A stretch of 60,424 bases of DNA from Dehalococcoidia bacterium (GCA_002710135.1 PAOY01000032.1:1-60424), one strand, 5' to 3'; shown: positions 10,664-19,823, counted from the first letter of the stretch. Numbers and translations are program-made. The notes: a model not told the origin generated them from the letters alone.

Positions 10664-10876
10664 ATGTCAATCGATCCAAGAAAGCATTTAGGCTTAGGCC
10701 CATTAAAAAAACCTTTATTTGATCATAATAGATCACATGCACTTAATGCAACTCAAAAAATTTCAAAACCAAACGTACAAAAAAGAAAAATTACCATTGG
10801 TGAAAAAGAATATACTGTAAAACTAACAGCAAGAGAAATAAGAACACTGGACAAAAAAGGAATTGCTCTTAAATAG
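10664..10876 (+). CDS. rpmB: Ribosomal protein bL28, cysteine-free form
   Basis: The 70-residue basic protein aligns with bL28 through RSHALNATQKISKPNVQKRKI (positions about 23-43) and the C-terminal LTAREIRTLDKKGI segment. A C+ type bL28 would have CxxC pairs at both ends to hold zinc. Here there are no cysteines at all, so this is the zinc-independent (C-) form. The N-terminal segment MSIDPRKHLGLGPLKKPLFD replaces the usual CxxCGKGP. A purine-rich GAGAGAG sequence precedes the ATG. It is divergent from fakA, and its stop overlaps the 3' end of rpe by 8 bp. Confidence 0.85.
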   Translation: MSIDPRKHLGLGPLKKPLFDHNRSHALNATQKISKPNVQKRKITIGEKEYTVKLTAREIRTLDKKGIALK

Positions 10877-11528
10877 ACTTTCTAATTTGATTAACAGCCC
10901 CAAGATATCCCAAGTCATTATTCAAAATACCTGTTCCTGAAACAAACATTCTTGCTCCACAATCATAAGGACTCTTTATAGTTTCAGATTTTATTCCACC
11001 ATCAACACCTATTAAAAAATCATTAGATTTGTTGATTTTTGCTAATTTTTCAATTTTTTCTTCTACAAAAGAAAGATAAGATTGACCACCTTCACCTGGA
11101 TAGACAGTCATAAATAATACTCTATCAATTATGTCTAAGAAAGGAAGTATTTTGGAAATCTCTGTGTCAGGGTTAATGGCTATTCCTTTTTTCATTTTTG
11201 TTTTACTTAGCATTTCAATTACATCCTTAGGATTATCTAATGACTCTATATGAAATGTAAATATATCTACTCCAATTTCAAAAAGACTATTTATATGATT
11301 AGCTGGATTATTTACCATTAGATGAGCTTCTATAGGAAGGCTAGTCAATGATCTTATTGTTCTAAGTAAAGGCTGCCCAAAGGAAATATTTTCTACAAAG
11401 TGTCCATCCATAATATCTATATGAAATTCATCTATACCAGAAAAATTTAGAGACTTAATTTCTTTTTCTAAATTCTTAAAATTTGAAGACAGTATTGAGG
11501 CACTTATAATAATATCTTTATCAGGCAT
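10869..11528 (-). CDS. rpe: Ribulose-phosphate 3-epimerase
   Basis: This (beta/alpha)8 enzyme interconverts ribulose-5-phosphate and xylulose-5-phosphate. Signatures are SASILSSNF at the N-terminus, DEFHIDIMDGHFVENISFG (metal-binding His and Asp), PIEAHLMVNNP, MTVYPGEGGQSY and GVDGGIKSET. The ATG at 11528 gives 219 residues, the usual length. It lies inside the end of argH (8-bp overlap), which suggests translational coupling. An upstream in-frame ATG at 11558 would add ten residues lying further inside argH. The gene is the last member of the arginine cluster. Confidence 0.94.
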   Translation of the reverse strand: MPDKDIIISASILSSNFKNLEKEIKSLNFSGIDEFHIDIMDGHFVENISFGQPLLRTIRSLTSLPIEAHLMVNNPANHINSLFEIGVDIFTFHIESLDNPKDVIEMLSKTKMKKGIAINPDTEISKILPFLDIIDRVLFMTVYPGEGGQSYLSFVEEKIEKLAKINKSNDFLIGVDGGIKSETIKSPYDCGARMFVSGTGILNNDLGYLGAVNQIRKSI

Positions 11529-12909
11529 TAGATTTAGCTTTGATAAAAAGTTTTGCATTTTTAATCTGATTTTGAACAGAATTAGTAGAAGTTCCGCCTA
11601 AAGAATTTCTTTTTTCTACAGAATACTTAAGGTCAATCTGCATAACATCCTCTTCGAAAAGATCCGAAATATCCCTGAATTCATCAAAAGATAATTCATT
11701 TATAGATTTTTTTTCTTTAGTTAATTTCTGAGATACTCTTTTTATAATCCCATAAGCTTCCCTGAATGGGACTTTTTTATAAGCTAAGTAATCAGCAAAA
11801 TCAGTAGCAAGAATATCAGAATTTATAGATGATTCAAACATTATTTCCTTATTGAATGAAACCTCAGAAAACATCGTTCTTAATACTTTCAAGCTATCAA
11901 ATATCGTATCTAAAGATGACATTGCACCACTTCGATCTTCTTGTAAATCTCTATTATAGGTAAATGGCAAAGCTTTTAATGTTGTCATAAGACCCATAAA
12001 ATTCCCTAAAACTCCACCAGTTTTTCCTCTAATCAGTTCAAGATAATCAGGGTTTCTTTTTTGAGGCATTATGCTCGATCCTGTAGTAAATTGCTCAGGA
12101 AGATTTATAAAATCAAACTCATCCGTTGACCAAATAATAAATTCTTCGCATATCCTAGATAAATTTAATATAGCTGAGCTACATACATAGTGAACATCCA
12201 AAATATGATCTCTTGAAGATACTGAGTCAATTGAATTAGTTGATATTTTGCCAAAGCCTAATTCTTTAGCTAAAAATTCTCTATCAATAGGAATTGTTAC
12301 ACCTGCAAATGCACCGGATCCTAGTGGCATAATATCTAGATTATTAATACATTCATCAAGTCTATCTAAATCTCTGGATAACATCGTAAAAAATGACATT
12401 AAGTACTGAGAAAGAAGTACAGGTTGACCTTTCTGCAAATGAGTATAACCGGGCATAATAATAGAAATATTTTTTTCAGCAAGAGATACAATTTCTTCTA
12501 AAAATAATAATAATTCTTGCCTTACTTCATATAATCTATTTTTAAAGTAAAGCTTTACATCAGTTGCAACCTGATCATTTCTTGATCTTCCAAAATGTAA
12601 TTTACCTGCAGTGTCTCCTATTTTTTCATATAAAGCTTTTTCTATATTTAAGTGAATATCTTCCAAGCTACTATTCCAAGAAAAATCTCCACTTTGAATT
12701 TCATTCAAAATTTCAGTCAAGCCATCTATGATACTTTTACTTTCAGTTGATGATATCAAGTTTATTTTTTGCAGCATTTTGGAATAGGCAATTGAAACAG
12801 ATATATCTTCTTTATACATTCTTATATCAGTATCGAAAGAGGATGTAAATTCTCCAAAAATTTCTCCCCCTTGAACTGATGAGGTTTTATTTTTTTTATA
12901 TTTTTTCAA
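11521..12909 (-). CDS. argH: Argininosuccinate lyase
   Basis: ArgH cleaves argininosuccinate to arginine and fumarate. The 462-residue protein has the fumarase/ASL superfamily signature TGSSIMPQKRNPDYLELIRGK with the mobile serine loop. It also has HFGRSRNDQVATD and PGYTHLQKGQPV, which contribute the substrate-binding and catalytic histidine. The N-terminus (GGEIFGEFTSSFDTDIRMYKED) is typical. It follows argG by 2 bp and overlaps rpe. Confidence 0.97.
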   Translation of the reverse strand: MKKYKKNKTSSVQGGEIFGEFTSSFDTDIRMYKEDISVSIAYSKMLQKINLISSTESKSIIDGLTEILNEIQSGDFSWNSSLEDIHLNIEKALYEKIGDTAGKLHFGRSRNDQVATDVKLYFKNRLYEVRQELLLFLEEIVSLAEKNISIIMPGYTHLQKGQPVLLSQYLMSFFTMLSRDLDRLDECINNLDIMPLGSGAFAGVTIPIDREFLAKELGFGKISTNSIDSVSSRDHILDVHYVCSSAILNLSRICEEFIIWSTDEFDFINLPEQFTTGSSIMPQKRNPDYLELIRGKTGGVLGNFMGLMTTLKALPFTYNRDLQEDRSGAMSSLDTIFDSLKVLRTMFSEVSFNKEIMFESSINSDILATDFADYLAYKKVPFREAYGIIKRVSQKLTKEKKSINELSFDEFRDISDLFEEDVMQIDLKYSVEKRNSLGGTSTNSVQNQIKNAKLFIKAKSNA

Positions 12910-12911
12910 AT

Positions 12912-14129
12912 TTATAAATCATTATATTTTTGTTTTTTTGCCTGCATTCTAGCTGGTAATGAATAAATATCTATAAAACCTTCAGCTGAACCATGATTAA
13001 AGCTATCAGTTGTAGAGTAGGTAGACATATTATAATCGTATAGTGAAAATCTAGATTTTCTACCAATAACAGTTGAGCTACCCTTAAATAACTTTAACTT
13101 TACATTTCCAGAGGTAAATTTCTGAGCATCATCCATAAAGGCTTGAATATTTTCTCTTAAATTTGTAAACCATCTCCCATCATAAACAAGATCAGAAAAT
13201 GTTGTAGAAAGAGAAGATTTAATTCTCTGTTGCTCTCTTGATAAAGTTGCTGTCTCAAGAGCTGCAAGTGCCTGGTATAAAACTACTGCAGCTGGAGTTT
13301 CATATACTTCTCTACTCTTTATTCCAACTAATCTATTTTCTAAATGATCTACTCTTCCAATTCCATGCTTTCCTGCAATAATATTAAGTTCATCTATCAG
13401 ATTTACTCCTGACATATTTTTGTTATTCAATGAAACGGGAATGCCTTGTTCAAATCCAATCTCTATAAATTCTTCTTCATTTGGCGCGTTTTCTATACTT
13501 GATGTCCATGAAAATGCATCTTCAGGTGGTGCTATCCATGTATCCTCCAAGTCTTCTCCTTCAATAGCTAAACCCCATAGATTTCTATCAATTGAATAAA
13601 CTCTATTATTGCCAACTTCTCTGATTTCTAACCCTGCTTTATTAGCATATTCTTTCTCTTCATCCCGGGTCATACCCCATTCGCGAGCTGGAGCGATAAT
13701 TTTAATAGAATCACCATCACCTGATAGGGTCATAATTGAAGCATCAAATCTAACCTGATCATTACCTTTACCGGTACAACCATGAGAAACATACTCTGCT
13801 CCATATTTTCTAGCAGTTTCAACTAATTTTTTTGACATAAGTGGTCTTGCAAAAGCTGTAGATAACGCATAAACATCCTCATACATTGCACCAGCCTTGA
13901 GGCCAGGAAAAACGTATTCGTTTACAAACTCGTCTTTTACATCTAAAATTACTGAATCAATAGCACCAGCTTTTTTAGCTTTTTCTGCTACTCCTTCAAT
14001 TTCTGGCCCTGCTCCAAGGTCAACAGTAAGAGTTATGACATCAAGGTCATAATTTTCTTTAATCCAAACAACTGATATAGTTGAATCCATACCTCCACTA
14101 TAAGCTAATACGCATTTACCTTTAGACAT
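12912..14129 (-). CDS. argG: Argininosuccinate synthase
   Basis: The 405-residue ligase joins citrulline and aspartate with ATP. The PP-loop is at the N-terminus (VLAYSGGMDSTIS, residues about 7-19). Further family motifs are YVSHGCTGKGNDQVRF, IAPAREWGMTRDEEKEYA, NLWGLAIEGEDLEDTW and GIGRVDHLENRLVGIKSREVYETPAA. It sits 1 bp downstream of argD and 2 bp upstream of argH, so it is clearly within one transcript. Confidence 0.97.
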   Translation of the reverse strand: MSKGKCVLAYSGGMDSTISVVWIKENYDLDVITLTVDLGAGPEIEGVAEKAKKAGAIDSVILDVKDEFVNEYVFPGLKAGAMYEDVYALSTAFARPLMSKKLVETARKYGAEYVSHGCTGKGNDQVRFDASIMTLSGDGDSIKIIAPAREWGMTRDEEKEYANKAGLEIREVGNNRVYSIDRNLWGLAIEGEDLEDTWIAPPEDAFSWTSSIENAPNEEEFIEIGFEQGIPVSLNNKNMSGVNLIDELNIIAGKHGIGRVDHLENRLVGIKSREVYETPAAVVLYQALAALETATLSREQQRIKSSLSTTFSDLVYDGRWFTNLRENIQAFMDDAQKFTSGNVKLKLFKGSSTVIGRKSRFSLYDYNMSTYSTTDSFNHGSAEGFIDIYSLPARMQAKKQKYNDL

Positions 14130-14130
14130 A

Positions 14131-15327
14131 CTATTCCAATCCTTCTAATATTGATTCTATAATTTCAATTGCAGAATCAATTTCTTTTAAAGAAACATTA
14201 AGTGGTGGCATAAATCTAATCATATTAGGCCTTACTGCATTAATTAATAATCCTGCCTCTAAAGCTTCTGCTACGATTTTTGAAGAATAATCTTGATTCA
14301 TCTCAAGACCAATTAGTAATCCCATACCTCTAACTTCTGTTATGAAAGAGAATTTATTCATTAATGAAGATAATTTATCCTTCATATAGTCTCCTGATTT
14401 ATGAGCTAAAGCAGGAATATCATTTTCAACCATAAATTTTGCTGCTGCTGCGCCTGCAGCTGTTGTCAAAGCATTTCCACCAAAAGTAGACCCGTGGTCC
14501 CCTGGTTCTAAAACTGAACAAAATTCTTTTGAACAAAATGCGCCTAAAGGAGCTCCTGATCCTAATGCTTTCGCTAGAGTCATAACATCTGGTTCCACTC
14601 CATCAAATCTCTGGTAGCCAAATAAAGTTCCTAATCGTCCCATTCCTGTCTGAACTTCATCCAAAATGAACAATATATTTTTTGATTTACAAAAATCTTG
14701 AACTTCTTTGAGATATCCATCATTTGGAACATTAACCCCTCCTTCTCCTTGTAAGGGTTCAATCATAACAGCACAAGTATTGTCATTATATGCACTCTTA
14801 ATTTGTTCAATATCATTGTATTCAACATTTACAAATCCAGGCATAAGGGGCCTCCAGTTATCCTGATAATGTGGTTGACCAGTAGCAGCCATCATTGCTT
14901 GCGTTCTTCCATGAAAAGAATTTAGTGTGGTGATAATATCATAAGCACCATTTAATTTCTTTTTACCCCATTTTCTAGCAAGTTTAGCTGCACCTTCATT
15001 GGCTTCAGCTCCTGAATTGCAAAAGAATACTCTATCTAAGTCAGAATTTTCTACGATAGTTTCTGCTAATGAAAGTTGAGGAGTAGTGTAATATAGATTA
15101 CTCATTTGTAAAATTTTTCCAGCTTGATCTTTTATGGCATTTGTTACAGATTCATGAGAATGACCTAAGTTCAAAACTGCCCAGCCAGCTGTAAAATCTA
15201 AATATTCTTTCCCGTCATTGTCTCTAACAATGGTTCCTTCTCCCTCAACTAAAACAGGGGGCATTCTATTAACAACTTGCATGTAATATTTTTTTTCTAA
15301 ATTTTTGTAATCTTGCGTTGATGTCAT
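14131..15327 (-). CDS. argD: Acetylornithine aminotransferase
   Basis: This class III PLP aminotransferase converts N-acetylglutamate semialdehyde to N-acetylornithine. Visible motifs are FFCNSGAEANEGAAKLARKWG, SFHGRTQAM, FILDEVQTGMGRLGTLF with the PLP aspartate, and DVMTLAKALGSGAPLGAF with the PLP lysine. The ATG at 15327 (398 residues) is chosen over a TTG four codons upstream because a GGAGAG ribosome-binding sequence lies just before it. It could also serve as succinyl-DAP aminotransferase, as in some bacteria, but its place between argB and argG makes the arginine role primary. Confidence 0.95.
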   Translation of the reverse strand: MTSTQDYKNLEKKYYMQVVNRMPPVLVEGEGTIVRDNDGKEYLDFTAGWAVLNLGHSHESVTNAIKDQAGKILQMSNLYYTTPQLSLAETIVENSDLDRVFFCNSGAEANEGAAKLARKWGKKKLNGAYDIITTLNSFHGRTQAMMAATGQPHYQDNWRPLMPGFVNVEYNDIEQIKSAYNDNTCAVMIEPLQGEGGVNVPNDGYLKEVQDFCKSKNILFILDEVQTGMGRLGTLFGYQRFDGVEPDVMTLAKALGSGAPLGAFCSKEFCSVLEPGDHGSTFGGNALTTAAGAAAAKFMVENDIPALAHKSGDYMKDKLSSLMNKFSFITEVRGMGLLIGLEMNQDYSSKIVAEALEAGLLINAVRPNMIRFMPPLNVSLKEIDSAIEIIESILEGLE

Positions 15328-15351
15328 ATTTCTCTCCAAAAAAAATGTTCT

Positions 15352-16125
15352 TTATATTATTCTAGTACCAATATTGTCATTAGTGAATGCTGATAACAAG
15401 GCTCCAGATTCTCTTCCATCAATAATTCTTCCTGTTTTTACATATTCTAAAGCATTTATACAAGCTCTTATCTTTGGAATCATTCCACCTTGAGCAATAC
15501 CTGATTCTATTAGTTCATTTGCTTGAACTTTAGTCATTTGAGGGATAACTCTTTTGTTTGCATCCATTATTCCCGGTACATCTGTTTGAAAAATTATATT
15601 TTCAGCTTTAATTTTATTTGCGATTATACCTGCAGCTGTATCTGCATTAGTATTATAAATTTGATTTTTCTTATCAATAGAAATGGCTAACGGTGATACT
15701 ATGGGCAAAAAGCCATTATCAACCAAATGCATCAAAACATCTACATTACAATTTACAATTTCTCCAACGAATCCTAGCTTTTCATCTAATTGTTTAGCTT
15801 CTAAGATTCCTGATGACCCAGATAGCCCAATAGCATTCACTTTCATATTTTGAAATTCAGTCACTATTTCAGAATTTACTTTACCAGCTAAAACTGCAAC
15901 AGCAACTTCTAATGTTTTTTGATCTGTAACACGTAGTCCTTCGACAAAATTAGGTTCAATTCCTTGCTTATTAATCCAGCTGGAGATTTCCTTTCCTCCT
16001 CCATGAACAATGATGAATTTCCATCCTCTTTTATAAAGAGTGATTATATCTTTGAAAGTGCTATCAGTTTCACCTAAGGTTGATCCTCCAATTTTGATTA
16101 CTGTTATGTTTGATGATTTATTCAT
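15352..16125 (-). CDS. argB: Acetylglutamate kinase
   Basis: The 257-residue amino-acid kinase phosphorylates N-acetylglutamate. Signatures are VIKIGGSTLG, FIIVHGGGKEIS, GLRVTDQKTLEV and the C-terminal GGMIPKIRACINAL segment. The protein is short and lacks the N-terminal helix of about 25-40 residues found in arginine-inhibited NAG kinases, so feedback insensitivity is inferred. It starts 9 bp after the argJ stop and is in line with the other arg genes. Confidence 0.93.
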   Translation of the reverse strand: MNKSSNITVIKIGGSTLGETDSTFKDIITLYKRGWKFIIVHGGGKEISSWINKQGIEPNFVEGLRVTDQKTLEVAVAVLAGKVNSEIVTEFQNMKVNAIGLSGSSGILEAKQLDEKLGFVGEIVNCNVDVLMHLVDNGFLPIVSPLAISIDKKNQIYNTNADTAAGIIANKIKAENIIFQTDVPGIMDANKRVIPQMTKVQANELIESGIAQGGMIPKIRACINALEYVKTGRIIDGRESGALLSAFTNDNIGTRII

Positions 16126-16134
16126 TTCAAAAAT

Positions 16135-17349
16135 TTAAGTTGTATACGCAGAGTTAAATACAACATATTCCTCAGTTAACTCACTGCCCCAAGCTTTAGC
16201 TGTATTTTCGCCAACATTTAAGTTTACAGTCAAGCGAATTATTGGTTGATTCATTGCAATCACAACACTCTGGTGGTTATAAGGAGTTGCTATTCCATCG
16301 GCTACAATTTGAATATCATTTACAAAGATTTCTATTTTTGATTCATCTAAATCAATCTGAGAAGCACCAACTGCCATCATAATTCTTCCCCAGTTTGGGT
16401 CTCTTCCATAAACAGCTGTTTTTACTAAATTCGAAGAAACTATATATTTGGTAGCTTTTCTTGCATCATCTTCTGTTTTAGCTCCTTGAACAGTAGCTTC
16501 GATCAAACGAGTATTTCCTTCACCGTCTTTTGCTATTTCTTTTGCTAAGAAAATACAAACTTCGTCTAATGCTTCTAGAAATTTATCACAATCTTCTATT
16601 TTTGTTATTTTTTTATTATTTGCATTACCGTTTGTCATTATTAGAACAGTATCATTTGTTGATTGGTCTCCATCTACACTTATTTGATTAAAAGACCTAT
16701 TGACAGAACTGCTCAAGGTTTCTTTCAATACATTTTCATCAATTGAAATATCAGATGTAATAAACGCAAGCATAGTCGCCATGTTTGGATGAATCATCCC
16801 TGAACCTTTAGCTACACCCGCTACAGTAATTTCTGATCCATCAATATCAAATGAAACAGCAATCTCCTTAGTCCTTTTGTCAGTAGTAAGTATAGATCTT
16901 GCAAATCCTGGTCCATCACTATCAGAAAGCTCTATTTGTGGTATAAATTTCCTCATCAGGGCCATTGGTAGCTCTACACCAATAATACCAGTTGAGGCTA
17001 CAGCAATAGAATCTAGATCAATTGATAAAGATTTTGATGCAATTTCAGCCGTTTCCTTGGCATCTAAAAATCCCTGCTCTCCAACCGCACAATTAGCACA
17101 CCCAGAGTTTACAACCACGGCTCTCAATCTATTGTCTTGAAGTACTTTTTTTGTCCATGTAACCGAAGGGGATACAACTGAATTTTGAGTAAATGTTCCT
17201 GCACTTACACAATCAGTCTCAGAAAAAATTATTCCTATATCTCTTTTATCTTGGCCTGGTGACTTAATTCCTGCAAATATAGAGCCAGCGATAAAACCTT
17301 TCGGAGAACAAATATTTCCATTTTTAATATTTTTTATTTCATTTCCCAT
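16135..17349 (-). CDS. argJ: Bifunctional ornithine acetyltransferase/N-acetylglutamate synthase
   Basis: ArgJ recycles the acetyl group from acetylornithine to glutamate, and in bifunctional forms also makes N-acetylglutamate from acetyl-CoA. The 404-residue precursor has the self-cleavage site HPNMATMLAF, where the Thr after the Ala becomes the nucleophile. It also shows KGSGMIHP, SVDGDQSTNDT and GRDPNWGRIMMA. The start at 17349 is supported by an AGGAG sequence at 17355-17359. It is the first gene of the argJ-B-D-G-H-rpe run. No argC or argF occurs in the window, so those steps must be encoded elsewhere. Confidence 0.95.
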   Translation of the reverse strand: MGNEIKNIKNGNICSPKGFIAGSIFAGIKSPGQDKRDIGIIFSETDCVSAGTFTQNSVVSPSVTWTKKVLQDNRLRAVVVNSGCANCAVGEQGFLDAKETAEIASKSLSIDLDSIAVASTGIIGVELPMALMRKFIPQIELSDSDGPGFARSILTTDKRTKEIAVSFDIDGSEITVAGVAKGSGMIHPNMATMLAFITSDISIDENVLKETLSSSVNRSFNQISVDGDQSTNDTVLIMTNGNANNKKITKIEDCDKFLEALDEVCIFLAKEIAKDGEGNTRLIEATVQGAKTEDDARKATKYIVSSNLVKTAVYGRDPNWGRIMMAVGASQIDLDESKIEIFVNDIQIVADGIATPYNHQSVVIAMNQPIIRLTVNLNVGENTAKAWGSELTEEYVVFNSAYTT

Positions 17350-17738
17350 TTCAAACTCCTAGCGACTAATAAAATTAAATATTAGCTATAAAAACAATAA
17401 TATAATAATATTTCTTTAGATGACTCTATATATAAAAGCAGAATGATATGGTTTTATTTTTTAGATTAATAGTCAACTAATAAAAAATTATTTGAAAATA
17501 TTCAAAATAGGAACACTTATAGTCATAATCAAAAAAATTAAACCTATAAACCAACTTATTTTATTTAGCATGGACTCAAATTAGGTATATGAGAATAATT
17601 ATATACTCATGATAATCATATGGCTTAATTTTTAATCATTAATTAAATGGCTCAAAATAAAGTGTTGAAAAGAATTGTTTCAAAAAATAAAAATTATTAT
17701 TATTATCAGATAAACATAAATTATCAAAGAATTATTTA
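17350..17738. other. 389-bp intergenic spacer between divergent argJ and trxB-like genes
   Basis: This is the longest gap between annotated long genes in the window. It is strongly AT-rich and should carry the promoters of both flanking genes, although no convincing -35/-10 pair stands out. The argJ ribosome-binding site lies at its left edge. Short perfect palindromes such as ATGATAATCAT near 17608 are present but are expected by chance at this composition. The one coding candidate is the 27-codon minus-strand frame at 17488-17571, listed separately. No tRNA or other structured RNA gene is recognised. Confidence 0.6.
17488..17571 (-). CDS. Possible 27-aa single-span membrane peptide
   Basis: A minus-strand frame from ATG (17571) to TAA (17488) encodes 27 residues. 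A short polar start (MLNKIS) is followed by an almost continuous hydrophobic helix (WFIGLIFLIMTISVPILNIF) and a terminal lysine. This is the layout of small bacterial membrane peptides such as subunits or regulators of transporters and oxidases. The ribosome-binding site is weak. It sits alone in a spacer and hydrophobic frames arise easily in AT-rich DNA, so it may not be a gene. No family is recognised. Confidence 0.25.
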   Translation of the reverse strand: MLNKISWFIGLIFLIMTISVPILNIFK

Positions 17739-18686
17739 ATGACTCAGACTCAATCAAAAAATTTAGATGTCCTTATTGCAGGGCAAGGCGCAGCAGGATT
17801 TGCAGCAGGCCTATATTCGGCTAGATATCAAATGAAAACAGCTATTGTTGGTCAAGATTTTGGAGGTGAAACTGCAATAGGAGGTCTTATTGAAAATTAT
17901 CCCGGAAATATTGAGATAGACGGTTTTGATCTTATGTTGGAATTTAAAAAGCAGGTAACCGACCTTAAGGTTCCTATTATTGAGGATAATCTGAAATCTG
18001 TTACCAAGAATAAAAATCGTTTTTTATGCGAGCTTTACAATGGAGAAGTAATAGAGACGAAAACTTTGATTTTAGCAATTGGCAGAGAACGAAGAAAACT
18101 TGGTTTAAAGAATGAAGATGAATGGACTGGTAAAGGAGTGTCATATTGTTCAACATGCGATGCCCCTTTATACAAGAATAAAAATCTTGCAATAGTTGTA
18201 GGAGGAGGAAATGCAGCTGTTGAAGGAGCTATATTAATCGCAAAATATTCTAAAAAAGTGTTTCTAGTCTATAGAGGAGAAAAACTTTGGAGACCAGAGC
18301 CTATTTTGCTAGAAACATTAGAAAAGACTAAAAATGTTGAAGTAATTCTAAATAATAAAATTGCTGAACTTATTGGAAGTGATTTTGGAGGATTGCAAAA
18401 AATAAAATTAGAAAAAGCATATAAAAACGAGACTGAATATATAGTTGATGGATTAATGATTGAAGCAGGAGCTGATCCAAGAATAGAAATACCTAATTCA
18501 TTAGGAATAAATTTAGATAAAGATACAAATGAAGTTGAAGTTGATAAAGATCAGAAAACAAACATTCCTGGCATATATGCTGCAGGAGATTTAACAAATG
18601 GTTCAAACTTGAAGCAAACTATTACAGCTGCATCTCAAGGTGCTATTTCAGCATTAAGTGCATATAACTTTTGCTTAGAGAACTAA
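17739..18686 (+). CDS. trxB: Thioredoxin reductase-like FAD/NAD(P)H flavoprotein
   Basis: The 315-residue protein has the two Rossmann folds of low-molecular-weight thioredoxin reductase. These are an FAD site (LIAGQGAAGFAAGLYSAR, residues 12-29) and an NAD(P)H site (VVGGGNAAVEGAILIA). Between them lies the redox-active pair C137-S-T-C140 in VSYCSTCDAPLY. The C-terminal GIYAAGDLTNGSNLKQTITAASQGA binds FAD. It most likely reduces thioredoxin or a related glutaredoxin/AhpC partner. No thioredoxin gene is adjacent, so the partner is unknown. Its end overlaps the convergent DUF362 gene by 4 bp. Confidence 0.9.
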   Translation: MTQTQSKNLDVLIAGQGAAGFAAGLYSARYQMKTAIVGQDFGGETAIGGLIENYPGNIEIDGFDLMLEFKKQVTDLKVPIIEDNLKSVTKNKNRFLCELYNGEVIETKTLILAIGRERRKLGLKNEDEWTGKGVSYCSTCDAPLYKNKNLAIVVGGGNAAVEGAILIAKYSKKVFLVYRGEKLWRPEPILLETLEKTKNVEVILNNKIAELIGSDFGGLQKIKLEKAYKNETEYIVDGLMIEAGADPRIEIPNSLGINLDKDTNEVEVDKDQKTNIPGIYAAGDLTNGSNLKQTITAASQGAISALSAYNFCLEN

Positions 18687-19798
18687 GGTTTAGAAATTTT
18701 ATACATGCTTAATAATTTACCCCATTCAGACTTAAATGCATTCCTAACCCTTTTTTTTCCAATAAATCTTAACCAAAAAGAATTGTGATAAAGATTTGAT
18801 GCAAAATATGCCAAATGAACTAATGGGGTTCTTAGTAATAATTTTTCTAAAGGCTTAAAAGGTCCCCAGTAAATCATTTTTTGAACCTTGCTAGCAAATG
18901 TATTTTTATTCCTAGTAAAGTTCCAATTCTGGTTTTCTATTGAATCACCTATGATTTTTATCTCATTAGTTTTTGCAATACCAAGGCCATGCTCATGGGC
19001 TACTCTTAATTTAGGAATACTTAATGGATCAAAACCCATCATTTTTGCAGAAATAGAGTCTATCGCAACTTGGTCATAAGATGCCAAAATATAATTCTTA
19101 ACTCTAAAGGACATAGCTCTTGGTCCTGGACCATTTCCAACAAATGTACCATCCATCACAGCAAAAATATTTTCATGAATTTCATACTGTATTTTTAGTA
19201 AATCAACTAAGGTATTGTGAATATCTGTATGAGCCCAGTGTCTATTTTGATGAAGTAATCCTCCAAATGCATTTTTCATAGCACCAGTTATTGTAGTAAA
19301 AACATGTGTCTTTACCGTAGGAAGATGAATTATATTTGTGCCCAATAATTTCTTTGGAATATTTATGCCTTCAGGATAAATCTTATCTAGAACAATCATT
19401 TTTTGTTTCGGTTTATATTGAATCCAATTTTGACCAGGATCATCTAAAACAGTACTCTTTACAGATAACCTCTTTTCTATTCCCAAATAACCATTATTTT
19501 TTTTACCTTCATGGGCATTTACAACAACAGTTCCATTGTGAGCAACTTCTAAATTCTTAAAATCCAAACTCCTGAGTCCTCTTATTATTCCATCCAACTG
19601 CCAAGGAGCAGTGGAACAAGCAGGAAAATAATGCTGCCATGAAATATTAGCTTTCAATAAAGTTTTTATATCTTGATTAAGATGTTTGTTTATAGATGAT
19701 AATTCTAATAAACGAGCATAGTCTCCAATTACAAATTCTGGAGAGGTCTTTAGTACATAAACTTTACCAAATTTACTTTTATCAACGGTGTTTATCAT
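18683..19798 (-). CDS. DUF362 domain protein
   Basis: The 371-residue product contains the DUF362 hallmark HLPTVKTHVFTTITGAMKN followed by AFGGLL, and the later ILASYDQVAIDSISAKMMGFDP segment. DUF362 proteins are of unknown function. Many carry a ferredoxin-like iron-sulfur domain, but this one has almost no cysteines and no CxxCxxC motif, so it is a cluster-free member. The ATG at 19798 is chosen because a longer frame would run into the opposite gene that starts at 19824. That leaves only 25 bp between two divergent starts. Confidence 0.8.
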   Translation of the reverse strand: MINTVDKSKFGKVYVLKTSPEFVIGDYARLLELSSINKHLNQDIKTLLKANISWQHYFPACSTAPWQLDGIIRGLRSLDFKNLEVAHNGTVVVNAHEGKKNNGYLGIEKRLSVKSTVLDDPGQNWIQYKPKQKMIVLDKIYPEGINIPKKLLGTNIIHLPTVKTHVFTTITGAMKNAFGGLLHQNRHWAHTDIHNTLVDLLKIQYEIHENIFAVMDGTFVGNGPGPRAMSFRVKNYILASYDQVAIDSISAKMMGFDPLSIPKLRVAHEHGLGIAKTNEIKIIGDSIENQNWNFTRNKNTFASKVQKMIYWGPFKPLEKLLLRTPLVHLAYFASNLYHNSFWLRFIGKKRVRNAFKSEWGKLLSMYKISKP

Positions 19799-19823
19799 AA
19801 TGATTAAATTATAGAATAAAAAA

